DNA from: an uncultured Ectothiorhodospiraceae bacterium
GTDB lineage: Bacteria > Pseudomonadota > Gammaproteobacteria > XJ16 > Halofilaceae
NCBI GenBank assembly: GCA_913055615.1
Contig: CAJXKK010000007.1
Location: forward strand, 1-64,000
Reading direction: 5' to 3'
Length of the DNA stretch: 64,000 bases
Each line of letters opens with the position of its first letter. Positions within the stretch are counted from its first letter, which is position 1. The position numbers and the translations under genes were made by a program. Below the pieces are notes generated by a model. That model was not told the origin of the DNA, searched no databases, and saw only the letters and a list, made by a program, of their open reading frames with translations. Shown here one piece after another: positions 28,592 through 40,972 of this stretch.

Positions 28592-29109
28592 CCGATCCAT
28601 CCCCCGGAGCACCCTGGCGCGTGCTGTTCCTGTGCACGGGCAATTCCGCCCGGTCGATCATCGCCGAGAGCCTGTTGCGGCACTGGGGCGGCGATCGGTT
28701 CGAGGCACACAGCGCGGGCAGCGAACCCTCCGGCATGATCCAGCCCCTCGCCCTGGAGTTGCTGGAACGTTACGGACTGCCCACCGACGAGCTGGGTTCG
28801 AAATCGCTGTACGTATACACGGGCCCGGACGCCCCGCCCTTCGACTTCGTCATCACGGTCTGCGATCACGCCGCCGAGCAGTGCCCGATGTTCCCAGGCC
28901 AGCCGATCACGGCCCACTGGGGGCTGCCCGATCCGGCGCAGGTCGAGGGTGACGAGGCGCAGCGCATGCAGGCCTACCGCAATGTGCTGGCGGACTTCGA
29001 GGGGCGCATCAAGCTGTTCCTCAACCTGCCGCTCGCCAGCCTCGACCGGCTGTCCAGTCAAAGCCGCGTACGCGCGATCGGAGATGACGACACACCGAAG
29101 TCGGCCTGA
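28588..29109 (+). CDS. arsC: Arsenate reductase ArsC, thioredoxin-coupled LMW phosphatase type
   Basis: A 173-residue arsenate reductase with the low-molecular-weight phosphatase P-loop CTGNSARS (Cys16-Arg22). Two further cysteines, Cys92 and Cys99 in VCDHAAEQCP, have the seven-residue spacing of the redox cascade seen in S. aureus ArsC, so electrons should come from thioredoxin. It reduces arsenate to arsenite for export by the downstream Acr3. The start overlaps the arsR stop. Length is somewhat above the usual 135-140 residues because of a C-terminal extension (NLPLASLDRLSSQSR). Confidence 0.94.
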   Translation: MTDPSPGAPWRVLFLCTGNSARSIIAESLLRHWGGDRFEAHSAGSEPSGMIQPLALELLERYGLPTDELGSKSLYVYTGPDAPPFDFVITVCDHAAEQCPMFPGQPITAHWGLPDPAQVEGDEAQRMQAYRNVLADFEGRIKLFLNLPLASLDRLSSQSRVRAIGDDDTPKSA

Positions 29110-29220
29110 TCCCGCCGCTTCGGGTGCGGAGACCGGGGCGAACGCCTCGATCCGCCCGAGGACCAATCAACAACACCGTCAGCCCGTGACAACGGGCTGG
29201 CCAACCCACACGGAGCGATC

Positions 29221-30318
29221 ATGACCGACACGTCCGCCACGAGCGACCAGGAACCGGATATCCGCGAAGGCATGGGCCTGTTCGAACGTTGGCTCAGCCT
29301 CTGGGTTGCACTGGCCATCATCGCCGGAATCGCACTCGGGCAATTGGCGCCTGCGATCCCCGATGCGCTGTCGCGCTACGAATACGCGCAAGTCTCCATT
29401 CCGGTCGCCGTGCTGATCTGGGCCATGATCTTCCCGATGATGGTGCAGATCGATTTCGGTTCCATCCTCGGCGTCCGCCGTCAGCCGTGGGGTCTGATCA
29501 TCACGACCACCGTCAACTGGCTGATCAAACCCTTCACGATGTTCGCCGTCGCCTGGTTTTTCCTGTTCGTGGTGTTCGAGCCACTGATACCAACGGCACT
29601 CGCCCGGGAGTATCTGGCCGGCGCGATTCTCCTGGGCGCGGCGCCGTGCACGGCAATGGTGTTCGTGTGGAGCTACCTCACCCGGGGCGACGCCGCCTAT
29701 ACGCTTGTGCAGGTGTCCGTGAACGACCTGATCATGCTGTTCGCCTTCGCGCCGATCGTGGTCTTTCTGCTGGGGCTGTCGGATATCGCGGTGCCGTGGG
29801 AGACGGTGGCGCTCTCCGTACTGCTGTATATCGTGATCCCGCTCACGGCCGGCTATATCACGCGTCTGACCCTGATCCGCCGCAACGGGATCGACTGGTT
29901 CGACAACGTGTTCATGAAACGCATCGGCGTGATCACGCCGATCGGCCTGATCCTGACGCTGGTGCTGCTGTTCGCCTTCCAGGGCGAGGTGATCCTGAAC
30001 AATCCACTGCACATCGGGCTGATCGCGGTCCCGCTGATTATCCAGACCTTTCTGATCTTCGCGATCGCCTACGGCTGGGCCCGTGCGTGGCGCGTACCGC
30101 ACAACATCGCGGCACCGGGTGCAATGATCGGCGCGAGCAATTTCTTCGAGCTCGCCGTGGCCGCGGCCATCTCGCTGTTCGGGCTGCAGTCCGGTGCCGC
30201 GCTCGCGGCCGTGGTGGGCGTGCTCGTGGAGGTCCCGCTGATGCTGGCGCTCGTGCGGATCGCCAATCGCACCCGCGGGCATTTCCCGGCCGCGCAACCC
30301 GCTGTCGCGCCCGGATGA
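29221..30318 (+). CDS. acr3: Acr3-type arsenite efflux transporter
   Basis: A 365-residue inner-membrane transporter with ten hydrophobic segments. The Acr3 hallmark GAAPCTAMVFVWSYLTRGD, with the essential Cys, is present, and YTLVQVSVNDLIMLFAFAPI and GASNFFELAVAAAISLFG match conserved helices. It exports arsenite using the proton motive force. GGAG precedes the ATG at 29221, 111 bases after arsC. Its stop overlaps the start of the CCGG protein gene. The family is Acr3, not the unrelated ArsB. Confidence 0.95.
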   Translation: MTDTSATSDQEPDIREGMGLFERWLSLWVALAIIAGIALGQLAPAIPDALSRYEYAQVSIPVAVLIWAMIFPMMVQIDFGSILGVRRQPWGLIITTTVNWLIKPFTMFAVAWFFLFVVFEPLIPTALAREYLAGAILLGAAPCTAMVFVWSYLTRGDAAYTLVQVSVNDLIMLFAFAPIVVFLLGLSDIAVPWETVALSVLLYIVIPLTAGYITRLTLIRRNGIDWFDNVFMKRIGVITPIGLILTLVLLFAFQGEVILNNPLHIGLIAVPLIIQTFLIFAIAYGWARAWRVPHNIAAPGAMIGASNFFELAVAAAISLFGLQSGAALAAVVGVLVEVPLMLALVRIANRTRGHFPAAQPAVAPG

Positions 30319-30623
30319 GCGCATACGACCGACTCCGGCTCACCGTCGACTCGGGCGCCATCGACTGGATCCAGCGCCACGGCGGCGTCGTCACCCTGCG
30401 CCAATCTCCCCGGCACGGGTGCTGCGGCGGCACCGCGATGCTGCCGGTCGCCGAGGCGCGCACGCCTGAAATGGCACAAGAGTGGATCGTACGCGATATC
30501 CACGGCGTAACCGTCTACATCGACCGCGAACTCGATGCACACGCGGGGTCGCTGACGATCCGCGCCGAGGGCTTCCGCCATTGGCAGCGCCTGTTCGTGG
30601 AAAACACGCGAACGCAGACGTAG
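30315..30623 (+). CDS. Small CCGG-motif protein at the end of the ars operon
   Basis: A 102-residue protein read from an ATG overlapping the acr3 stop (ATGA). It contains vicinal cysteines Cys36-Cys37 in HGCCGGT, then LPVAEARTPEMAQEWIV and a short beta-rich C-terminal half; no signal peptide or membrane segment. It resembles short CC-motif proteins, some of which have a selenocysteine form, but I am unsure of the family. Vicinal thiols are well suited to bind As(III), so a chaperone or sensor role is plausible inference. The TAG stop lies inside a 136-bp repeat, so the last few residues may be repeat-derived. Confidence 0.8.
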   Translation: MSAYDRLRLTVDSGAIDWIQRHGGVVTLRQSPRHGCCGGTAMLPVAEARTPEMAQEWIVRDIHGVTVYIDRELDAHAGSLTIRAEGFRHWQRLFVENTRTQT

Positions 30624-30753
30624 GCCGGCCTTGCGCGCCACCCGGCGGTGGATACCACCCCGGGCACATAACCGCGCAATGCCGGCATTTCCCGGCGGCT
30701 GATCATGCTGGATGACTGAAACGCAACCGGCGCCGGGAAAAGCCGGCCTACGT
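30618..30753. repeat. 136-bp palindrome-ended repeat, copy 1
   Basis: Perfect 12-bp inverted ends ACGTAGGCCGGC (30618-30629) and GCCGGCCTACGT (30742-30753). The interior contains GCGGTGGATACC and CGCGCAATGCCGGCATT segments. The second copy at 31538-31673 has identical length and orientation and is roughly four-fifths identical by eye. The TAG in the left end terminates the CCGG protein gene. It looks like a non-autonomous palindromic intergenic element. Confidence 0.85.
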
Positions 30754-30850
30754 ATGTGTTCGTGGAAGCGAGCCCGCACGCGAGTGCGCCGGCAACCGCG
30801 GCACAACACGATCGCGCGCGCTCGCCTTCGGCAAAACCGCGCCTACGAGG

Positions 30851-30871
30851 CCCTTCGCCCTTCGCCCTTCG
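30851..30871. repeat. Heptamer tandem repeat CCCTTCG x3
   Basis: Three exact copies of CCCTTCG, directly followed by CCCTGCCGCCTGC, which resembles the CTGCCGC heptamer of the array at 31696-31730. Both arrays lie within 0.9 kb of each other on either side of the same gene. Confidence 0.85.
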
Positions 30872-30934
30872 CCCTGCCGCCTGCAGGCCGTCTTTGCTAC
30901 AGTCCAGAGGGAATCAAGACTGGAGCGATAGACA

Positions 30935-31516
30935 ATGGACGATACCGTCCGCGCCGCAATGGCGAAGTGGCCCGATGTACCGGGCCTGGCAGGCTGGCTG
31001 TCGCTGGATGAATCCGGTCACTGGCGTCTGAAGGGCGAACCGATCACGCACGCCGGACTGGTCGGCTTCATCAACCGCAATTACGACCACGATGAGCAGG
31101 GCCGCTGGTTCTTCCAGAACGGGCCCCAACGCGGCTTCGTGAGCCTCGATTACACACCCTGGGTGCTGTACGTGGACGGTGGCAACGAGCTGTGCCGGCA
31201 TACCGGCGAGCACATCGAGGCAGTGGACGGCGCATGGATCGATGAGGAGGGCAATCTCCTGCTCCATTTCGAGGATGGTGTCGGACTCGTGGACAGCGAC
31301 TCGCTCGCCGCAATCGCCGAATGGCTGGTCGATGCGAACGGTGAGCGCGCGGCGCCCGAAACACTGGAGGCTGCGGTCGAGACCCTCCAGGCGGGGAAAG
31401 ACGCCGGCCTGCAACTGCTGCAAAACGGCCGAGCGATCGACGTCGGCTTCATCAACCGCGCGGACGTGCCGAAGCGATTCGGGTTCGAGCCCGATCCGAG
31501 CGCCGACGAAACCTGA
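30935..31516 (+). CDS. Conserved DUF protein (DUF2944/2946-like), function unknown
   Basis: A 193-residue soluble protein starting from ATG 30935 with GGAG upstream. It begins with VRAAMAKWPDVPGLAGWLSL and contains HAGLVGFINRNYDHDEQGRW followed by FFQNGPQRGFVSLDYTPWVL, blocks I recall from a proteobacterial DUF family whose exact number I am not certain of. Acidic, without membrane segments, and with a single Cys. It sits alone between the two 136-bp palindromes and between two heptamer arrays. No function can be assigned. Confidence 0.8.
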   Translation: MDDTVRAAMAKWPDVPGLAGWLSLDESGHWRLKGEPITHAGLVGFINRNYDHDEQGRWFFQNGPQRGFVSLDYTPWVLYVDGGNELCRHTGEHIEAVDGAWIDEEGNLLLHFEDGVGLVDSDSLAAIAEWLVDANGERAAPETLEAAVETLQAGKDAGLQLLQNGRAIDVGFINRADVPKRFGFEPDPSADET

Positions 31517-31537
31517 CCGACCGAACACTGCTACCGA

Positions 31538-31673
31538 ACGTAGGCCGGTTTTGCGCGGTCCGCGGCGGTGGATACCGCCCGGGGCATATCATCGCGCAAT
31601 GCCGGCATTGCCCGGCGGCGGATGAAGATGGATGACCGAAACGCAATCGGCGCCGGGCAAAGCGGGCCTACGT
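31538..31673. repeat. 136-bp palindrome-ended repeat, copy 2
   Basis: Ends ACGTAGGCC (31538-31546) and GGCCTACGT (31665-31673) are complementary over 9 bases. Same length, orientation and internal landmarks as the copy at 30618-30753. It begins 22 bases after the stop of the DUF gene. Confidence 0.85.
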
Positions 31674-31695
31674 AATGTCGCCTCAGTCCTTGGCC

Positions 31696-31730
31696 CTGCC
31701 GCCTGCCGCCTGCCGCCTGCCGCCTGCCGC
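31696..31730. repeat. Heptamer tandem repeat CTGCCGC x5
   Basis: Five exact head-to-tail copies of CTGCCGC end directly against the reverse-strand stop codon of the flavodoxin-like gene (31731-31733). Slippage here could change the distance to, but not the sequence of, that gene. Confidence 0.9.
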
Positions 31731-32207
31731 CTAGATAATGTCCGTATCAAGACTCGCCGCCATATACAGGCCGAGCTCCTCACACTGCTCGAGAAAGGCG
31801 TCATCCCATGAACCGCGGCAGATCAGCGGATCCTGCACGGGTCGCCAGCTGAGCCCGGTACAGATGCTCTCGACCGCCCGGCGCGTGCCGGTGCCGTCCA
31901 TGCCCGCACGTACGTACAGCGCGTATGGCAGGCCTTCCGTGTGCTCGATCACGTTGTAATAGGTGCGATCGAAGAAGTCCTTGAGCGCGCCGCTCATGTA
32001 ACCGAGATTCTCGGTGGTGCCGAGGATGACCGCATCGCAGGCGAGCACGTCGTCGGGCCCCGCCTCCAGCGGTCTCACGTGCCGGGTGTCGACGCGCTCG
32101 ATGTCTTCGTGCGCGGCACCGCGCAGCACGGCTTCGACCATCCGCTGCGTGTTCGGCGAGGGATCGTGGGCAACAACCAGCAGATTGCGTCGTTCAGCCG
32201 CGGCCAT
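31731..32207 (-). CDS. Flavodoxin-fold NAD(P)H-dependent oxidoreductase-like protein
   Basis: A 158-residue protein with an N-terminal strand NLLVVAHDPSPNTQRMVEAV corresponding to the FMN phosphate loop, then AVILGTTENLGYMSGALKDFFDRTYY (read in part), the typical FMN-reductase segment. It likely binds FMN and transfers electrons from NAD(P)H to an unknown acceptor. It lies 14 bases upstream of nothing on its own strand except the DUF3185 gene end (32221), so the two may be co-transcribed with DUF3185 first. Its stop codon abuts the heptamer array. Confidence 0.82.
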   Translation of the reverse strand: MAAAERRNLLVVAHDPSPNTQRMVEAVLRGAAHEDIERVDTRHVRPLEAGPDDVLACDAVILGTTENLGYMSGALKDFFDRTYYNVIEHTEGLPYALYVRAGMDGTGTRRAVESICTGLSWRPVQDPLICRGSWDDAFLEQCEELGLYMAASLDTDII

Positions 32208-32220
32208 GGTTCATCGGCGC

Positions 32221-32436
32221 TCAGTTGCGGAAAAGCAGGACCAGTCCGGCGACGAGGCCGGCACCACCAATCCCGTAGAACAGCAGGACGTCATTCGAGG
32301 AATCGCCGGAGATCGCCGATGACAGCTGGTCGCCCAGCGATTGCGACTCCCGATAGCCCCATACGATCAGCCCCCCACCGGCGATGCTCAGGGCCGAGCC
32401 GATCGCCCGGGGCATGCTCTTTGAACCGCGTGCCAT
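32221..32436 (-). CDS. DUF3185 two-helix membrane protein
   Basis: A 71-residue protein with two hydrophobic helices (about 11-27, IGSALSIAGGGLIVWGY, and 51-68, LLFYGIGGAGLVAGLVLL) joined by the DUF3185-type loop SQSLGDQLSSAISGDSSND. Length and layout match the family. ATG at 32436; an internal Met8 is an alternative. The function of DUF3185 is unknown. It lies just upstream of the flavodoxin-like gene on the same strand. Confidence 0.82.
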   Translation of the reverse strand: MARGSKSMPRAIGSALSIAGGGLIVWGYRESQSLGDQLSSAISGDSSNDVLLFYGIGGAGLVAGLVLLFRN

Positions 32437-32545
32437 TGGTATTCACCTTCTTGATCCCCGGTTCCTACGGTACACGTCCGTGCCGGTCGGCGTAATGCAC
32501 CGTTGGCGGAGAGTGGCCACGCGATACGGGTTGCCGCCGCGCGGC

Positions 32546-33346
32546 TCAGTGGCGCCGCGCCTCCCGGATCCGCTCGTATGCCAGGCTTATGTCCTGGCTC
32601 TTGGACTTCGCCATCTCGACCATCTCGTCGGGCAGGCCCTTCGACACGAGTTTGTCCGGATGGTGCTGGCTCATCAGGCGCCGGTATGCCTTCTTGACCT
32701 CGTCATCGCTGGCATCTTTCGACACGCCGAGGATCTCATACGCATCCGCCAGGCTCATGCCATCCTGAGCCTTCGCACCACCGCCCGCGCGCTGCTGGCT
32801 GCGCTGGCCACCGCGCAGCATGCGCTCGAGCAGCCGGAACCGCTGCTCGGCGACCCCGAGGATCGTGCACATGTGCAGCAGCAGCTGCTCCTCCGCCTGA
32901 TCGAGCTCGCCATCCGCATAGGCGGCCTGCAGTTGGATCTCGATGAACATCTGGATGACATTCGTGCGCCGCCGGCACTCGTCGCGGAACTGCTGCAGCG
33001 TGCCGTCGAGATCGAAATCCGACTGCTTACCCTGATTGAAAAGCCGGATAGCCGCTTCGCGCTGGTCCGGTGTCAACTGCATCTTCTGGATGACGGCCTC
33101 GGCGAGCTGGATCTCGCTGGGAGAGACGTTGCCGTCCGCCTTGGCCAGATGGCCCATGCAGGAGAATGTCGCCGTAAAGAACGCGGCCTGTGCCCGCTCC
33201 TGTGAGCCGGCCCCGCCGAGCGGGCCCTCGATGGCGTTGAGGCCGCGGTCGAAGGAATGCCCCAGCGCGGCCCCGAGAACGGCACCCAATGGCCCGCCGA
33301 CCATCAGGCCGAACGCACCTCCGACAAGCTTGCCCCACCAGCTCAT
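32546..33346 (-). CDS. djlA: Membrane-anchored DnaJ-like co-chaperone DjlA
   Basis: A 266-residue protein: N-terminal glycine-rich membrane segment [20 protein letters not shown], a TerB-like helical domain (about 45-170), a short Gln/Gly linker and a C-terminal J domain with [20 protein letters not shown] and the HPD tripeptide in SQHHPDKL. DjlA stimulates DnaK and affects envelope signalling. The ATG at 33346 is chosen because E. coli DjlA begins similarly (WGK); an in-frame ATG at 33376 exists. Confidence 0.93.
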   Translation of the reverse strand: MSWWGKLVGGAFGLMVGGPLGAVLGAALGHSFDRGLNAIEGPLGGAGSQERAQAAFFTATFSCMGHLAKADGNVSPSEIQLAEAVIQKMQLTPDQREAAIRLFNQGKQSDFDLDGTLQQFRDECRRRTNVIQMFIEIQLQAAYADGELDQAEEQLLLHMCTILGVAEQRFRLLERMLRGGQRSQQRAGGGAKAQDGMSLADAYEILGVSKDASDDEVKKAYRRLMSQHHPDKLVSKGLPDEMVEMAKSKSQDISLAYERIREARRH

Positions 33347-33571
33347 ACGCTCTGTCTCACGGGAATCCTGGTGCATGAAGGTCGTTCAGGCGCGGCGTGC
33401 CCCGGTGACGAAACTGGAGCGCGACGAACATGCGACCGTGCCGAACGCGGAATGATAGCAGTGCTGATGCCATCCCGGACCTTTGCTGGACCGGGATTCA
33501 TCCCGCATCCATCCCGCGTTCATGCGGTGACCGGCATTGTGCAATCCACATGGACGATTGCATTGGGCGCC

Positions 33572-36663
<3,092 letters not shown>

Positions 36664-36673
36664 GGCGCGTTAC

Positions 36674-39600
36674 TCAGGCTTCCGCGAGGTCGGCGGCTTC
36701 ACGGACATCGACCGCGACCAGACGTGAGACACCGGCTTCGCGCATCGTGACCCCCGTAAGCTGATTCGACAGTTCCATAGTCTGCTTGTTGTGCGTGATG
36801 AAAATGAACTGCACGCGATCGGACATTTCCCGCACGAGATCACAGTAGCGGGCGACGTTGGCATCGTCCAGCGGGGCATCGACCTCATCGAGCATACAAA
36901 ACGGCGCCGGGTTGAGCTCGAAGAATGCGAACACCAGCGCCACCGCGGTCAGGGCCTTCTCGCCGCCGGACAGCAGGTGGATATTCGACACCCGTTTGCC
37001 GGGCGGGCGCGCCATGATCGTCACGCCCGTCGACAGCAGATCGTCGCCGGTCATCTCCAGGTGCGCCTGACCCCCGCCGAACAGCCGCGGGAACAGCGCC
37101 TGCAACTGCTGATTGACGATATCGAAGGTCTGTTTGAACCGCTGACGGGTCTCGCGGTCGATCTTCGCGATCGCGTTCTCCAGCGTCTCCAGCGCCTGAT
37201 TGACGTCGTCATGCTGCTGGTCGATGTATTCCTTGCGCCGGGTCTGCTCGTCGTACTCATCGATCGCGGCCAGGTTGACCGGGCCAAGGCGCTCGACCTT
37301 GCGCGCGAGCTGCTCGACATGGCTCTGCCAGGCCTCGGCGGTCGCATCCGCGGGTAGCCCTTCCAGCAGCGGCTCGGCCTCGCGCTCGATTTCGTCGAGC
37401 TGCTCCTGGACGGTCTCGCGCCGGACCCGGGTCTCCTGCACCGCCATCTGCTCGGTGCTCACGCGCTCGCGGATCTCGCCGGCGCGGCGTTCGCAGTCGC
37501 TGCGCTGCTGCTCCAGCGAACGCATGCGCTGCTCGATCTCCTCGACGCGCTGACGCGCGGTGTTCATCTCCTGCTCGATCTCGACCCGCGCAGAGAGCTT
37601 CTCATTGAGTTCCACCTCCAGCGCCTGGATCGGCTCATCGCTGCCCTCCAGCGTCTGCTGCAGATCGTCGCGACGTTGCTGCAGTTGCTCCAGGCGCGAC
37701 TGCATGCGCTCCAGGTTCTGGGCCGTGGCGTCGCGCGAACTCTTGGTTGATTCCACCCGCAACTCGACCCGATGCCCCGCATCCTGATCGGATCGGGCCT
37801 GCTCGCGGGCCTCTTCCAGGTCGCTCGCAAGCTGCTCACGGCGCCGCTGCAGTTCGGCCCGTTCGGCGTCGAAGGCCTCGCTCTGTTCGAGCGCGCGGTT
37901 GCGCGCGGTCTCGGCCTCGCGCATCTCGGCGGTCTCGCGCTCGATCTGTTCGCGCAGCTCGCGCGCCTCCTCCGAAAGCCGGTTCCGCCGCTGCCCGATC
38001 TGCTCCAGGCGCATGCGCCGGCCCTCGAGCCGGGACTCGAGATCGGCGTGCTCACGGTGGGCCTTGTTGAGCGTCTGCTGGGTGTCTTCACGCTCGCGTT
38101 CGAGTTCGGCCACCCGCGTACCGAGGCGTTCGATCTCGGCCTCGTGGGCGGAGACGGTCTCCTGCGCGCCTTCGAGTCCCTCACGCGCGCTCGCGAGTTC
38201 CTGTTCCCGACGCAGGACACCCGCATCGTCATCGGACGGCCGCGCAAAGCGCAGCCAGTTCGGTCCCATCCAGACGCCGTCCGGGGTGACCACGGACGCG
38301 CCCGCCTCGAGTGTGTTGCGCTGGCGCAGCGCGGTATCAAGATCGGGCGCGGTGTACACGCCGGCCAGCAGGCCCGCGAGCGGCGCATCGCCGTTGACAC
38401 GCTCGAGCAGGCTGGCGCCGCCCTCCAGCTCGGCGCCCGCGGCGACGCCGTTGCCGTCGACGAGGCTGATGCCGCCGGCCTCGAGCCGTTCGACCGCCGT
38501 GGCGACCGGGTCGAGTGCATCGATGCAGACCGCTTCGAGGAACGGGCCCAGCACGACCTCGACCGCCCGCTCCCAGCCGGACTCGACCGACAGCGACCGC
38601 GCCAGACGCGGATTCGCACCGATGCCCTGGTGCTCCAGCCACTCGACGACATGTTCGTCAGACTGGCCCAGCGCCGCCTGCTGCAGCGCTTCGAGGGAGG
38701 TCACACGGGCGGACAGGTCTTGCTGTTCGGTGCGGGCGGTCTCGAGCGTGCGGCGGATTTCGCTCTGCTCACCCCGGGCCTGCTCCAGGGCCTCGCCGTT
38801 CTCCGCGAGGCGCTCCTGCAGGCGGCTGGTCTCGCGTTCGGCCTCCGCCACCTGCTCGGCGAGGGACTCGATCTCCACCTCCAGGCCCTCTGGATCGAGC
38901 TGCCCCGACTCCTCCTCGACCTTGCGCAGGCGCTGGTTCGCCTGTTCGATATGGCGTTCGAGCTGCTCCATGCGCGAGCGCTGGACCTGCGCAGTCTGTG
39001 CCGGCTCGGTCGCCCGGCGATTGAAATCGTCCCACTCCGTCTGCCAACGCTGCATGGCCTGTTCGGCCGCCTGCAGCGCCTGGGTGGAGGCGTCACGGCT
39101 GGCCTGCAGACGCTCATGTTCCGGTCGATCTTCGGCCAGCGCGCTGTCCAGCGTCTCCAGGCGCTCGCGATCGGCGCGCACCTGTTCCTCGGTCTCGGCG
39201 CGCTCACGCTCCACCTGGGCGAATTCGTCGCGGCTGCGCTGGCGGGCGTCCTTGCTATGCTGGATCTGCTGCTCGGTAGAGGAGATCTCGGCACCGATGC
39301 GGTAGTAACGGCCCTGTACTGCGTTGAAGGCCTCGGTCGCCTCGTGGTGCTCTTCGCGCGCCGTTTCGAGCGCGGCCTCGGCATGGCGCTGCTCGGCGAC
39401 GACCTCCTCCAGCTGCGTACGCTCACTGGACAGGCGGCGCTCGCGCTCCTCGAGTTCAGCGGCCATATCGCGCCACCGCAACGCCAGCAGCTGCGCGTGG
39501 GCCTCGCGTTCCTCGGCCTTCAGCTCTCGGTATTTCTCCGCCGTGCGCTTCTGACGCGCGAGGTGTTCGAGGTGCTTCGCGACCTCGTCGCGCAGATCGG

Positions 39601-40183
39601 TCAGGCGCTCGAGGTTCTCGCGCGTGTGCCGGATCCGGTTCTCGGTCTCGCGCCGGCGTTCCTTGTATTTGGAAATACCCGCCGCTTCCTCGAGATAGAT
39701 CCGCATATCCTCGGGCCGGGCCTCGATCAGGCGCGAGATCATGCCCTGCTCGATGATGGCGTAGCTGCGCGGCCCGAGGCCGGTCCCCAGGAACAGATCC
39801 GTGATATCCCGCCGCCGGCACCGGGTGTTGTTCAGGTAGTAGTTCGAGGCCCCCTCGCGATTGACCAGCCGCTTGACCGAGATCTCATTGTACTGCGCAT
39901 ACTCACCGGTCAGGGTGCCGTCGGTGTTGTCGAACATGAGCTCAACCGAGGCCTGGCCGACGGGCTTGCGCTGCGAGGAGCCGTTGAAGATCACGTCTTC
40001 CATGGAGCCGCCACGCAGGTGCTTCGCGGACGATTCGCCCATCACCCAGCGCACGGCGTCGATCACGTTCGACTTGCCACAGCCATTCGGACCGACCACC
40101 CCCACGAGGTTGGTCGGGAAATGGACCGTCGCGGGATCGACGAACGATTTGAAACCGGCGAGCTTGATCTTGCTGAGGCGCAT
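36674..40183 (-). CDS. smc: Chromosome segregation ATPase SMC
   Basis: A 1169-residue SMC protein. Walker [10 protein letters not shown] at about 32-40, long coiled coils (about 170-500 and 670-1010, dominated by Glu, Arg, Gln and Ala), a hinge near 515-650 with [20 protein letters not shown], and the C-terminal head with the [14 protein letters not shown] signature and [15 protein letters not shown] Walker B. It works with ScpA/ScpB in chromosome organisation. It heads the smc-zipA-ligA operon and is divergent from queF. Confidence 0.97.
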   Translation of the reverse strand: MRLSKIKLAGFKSFVDPATVHFPTNLVGVVGPNGCGKSNVIDAVRWVMGESSAKHLRGGSMEDVIFNGSSQRKPVGQASVELMFDNTDGTLTGEYAQYNEISVKRLVNREGASNYYLNNTRCRRRDITDLFLGTGLGPRSYAIIEQGMISRLIEARPEDMRIYLEEAAGISKYKERRRETENRIRHTRENLERLTDLRDEVAKHLEHLARQKRTAEKYRELKAEEREAHAQLLALRWRDMAAELEERERRLSSERTQLEEVVAEQRHAEAALETAREEHHEATEAFNAVQGRYYRIGAEISSTEQQIQHSKDARQRSRDEFAQVERERAETEEQVRADRERLETLDSALAEDRPEHERLQASRDASTQALQAAEQAMQRWQTEWDDFNRRATEPAQTAQVQRSRMEQLERHIEQANQRLRKVEEESGQLDPEGLEVEIESLAEQVAEAERETSRLQERLAENGEALEQARGEQSEIRRTLETARTEQQDLSARVTSLEALQQAALGQSDEHVVEWLEHQGIGANPRLARSLSVESGWERAVEVVLGPFLEAVCIDALDPVATAVERLEAGGISLVDGNGVAAGAELEGGASLLERVNGDAPLAGLLAGVYTAPDLDTALRQRNTLEAGASVVTPDGVWMGPNWLRFARPSDDDAGVLRREQELASAREGLEGAQETVSAHEAEIERLGTRVAELEREREDTQQTLNKAHREHADLESRLEGRRMRLEQIGQRRNRLSEEARELREQIERETAEMREAETARNRALEQSEAFDAERAELQRRREQLASDLEEAREQARSDQDAGHRVELRVESTKSSRDATAQNLERMQSRLEQLQQRRDDLQQTLEGSDEPIQALEVELNEKLSARVEIEQEMNTARQRVEEIEQRMRSLEQQRSDCERRAGEIRERVSTEQMAVQETRVRRETVQEQLDEIEREAEPLLEGLPADATAEAWQSHVEQLARKVERLGPVNLAAIDEYDEQTRRKEYIDQQHDDVNQALETLENAIAKIDRETRQRFKQTFDIVNQQLQALFPRLFGGGQAHLEMTGDDLLSTGVTIMARPPGKRVSNIHLLSGGEKALTAVALVFAFFELNPAPFCMLDEVDAPLDDANVARYCDLVREMSDRVQFIFITHNKQTMELSNQLTGVTMREAGVSRLVAVDVREAADLAEA

Positions 40184-40299
40184 GCGGGAGCGATTCCTCG
40201 ACGCGGACCGACCCGCCGTACGCGGGTCCGGGGCGAAAACCCGGCATTATTGCCCGCGGCCTCCGTGGCCGGCAAGGCCGCCGGGGTTGTGGATGCCGA

Positions 40300-40324
40300 T
40301 TTTTGGTTCTCGCCAAGGCGCGAA
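40300..40324. repeat. 25-base direct repeat, copy 1
   Basis: A word beginning TTTTTGGTTCTCGCCAAGGC is repeated exactly at 40841-40865. The two copies flank queF in the same orientation, 541 bases apart. Both follow a GGCATTATTG word at some distance (40242 and 40823 regions), so the shared unit may be longer and degenerate. Confidence 0.85.
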
Positions 40325-40414
40325 CCCGAACCCACTCCGAACCACGACACGAAGCGGATGCGAGGACCCGTCGCATCGGCGATAATGCGCCGCTCACGAC
40401 ATCGGATGAAACGC

Positions 40415-40804
40415 ATGACGACGCAGCCCACGAAAACGCTCGACACCTTTGAAAACCCGAAATCCGGGCGTGATTACACCATCCGGATGTCTATCCCGGA
40501 GTTCACCTGCCTGTGCCCCAAAACCGGCCAGCCGGATTTCGCGACCTTCGAGCTGGAGTACGTGCCCGACGCCCTGTGCGTGGAGCTGAAGGCGCTCAAG
40601 CTCTACATGTGGTCGTTCCGCGACGAGGGCCATTTCCACGAGGATGTCACCAACCGCATCTGCGACGACCTGGTGGCGGCGGTGGCGCCGCGCTTCCTGC
40701 GCCTGACCGGCCACTTCAACGTCCGCGGCGGCATCTACACCACGGTCGTGGCTGAACACCGTGCCGAAGGCTGGTTGCCGTCCGCTCCCGTCTCGCTGCC
40801 TTAG
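40415..40804 (+). CDS. queF: 7-cyano-7-deazaguanine reductase QueF (short, YkvM type)
   Basis: A 129-residue enzyme of the unimodular QueF subfamily. Motif [14 protein letters not shown] carries catalytic Cys34 and the Asp that follows; [20 protein letters not shown] is the NADPH-binding QueF block. It reduces preQ0 to preQ1 for queuosine in tRNA. The ATG at 40415 is preceded by GGA at a suitable distance; an ATG at 40406 is also in frame. Other queuosine genes are not nearby. Exact direct repeats flank it. Confidence 0.94.
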   Translation: MTTQPTKTLDTFENPKSGRDYTIRMSIPEFTCLCPKTGQPDFATFELEYVPDALCVELKALKLYMWSFRDEGHFHEDVTNRICDDLVAAVAPRFLRLTGHFNVRGGIYTTVVAEHRAEGWLPSAPVSLP

Positions 40805-40840
40805 GCCGTTGCCAGCCTCGGGGGCATTATTGGACGTGGG

Positions 40841-40865
40841 TTTTTGGTTCTCGCCAAGGCGCGAA
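40841..40865. repeat. 25-base direct repeat, copy 2
   Basis: Second exact copy of the repeat at 40300-40324, in the 168-base gap between queF and the propeller gene. It continues into GAAGAACGCCATGGGACGC, a word type seen in dispersed intergenic repeats of many proteobacteria. Confidence 0.85.
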
Positions 40866-40972
40866 GAACGCCATGGGACGCAAAGGAAAGTAAGGTGCAA
40901 GGGCGCGATACGGAGGTCTTCGAGAAAAGCGTGAAAGTGATACACGCCGAACCGAACCGAGAAGCCCCGAAT

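Noticed and set aside
37772-40804. 1010-codon open frame on the forward strand
   Set aside because: It is antisense to smc over most of its length; only its last 129 codons (QueF) are a real protein.
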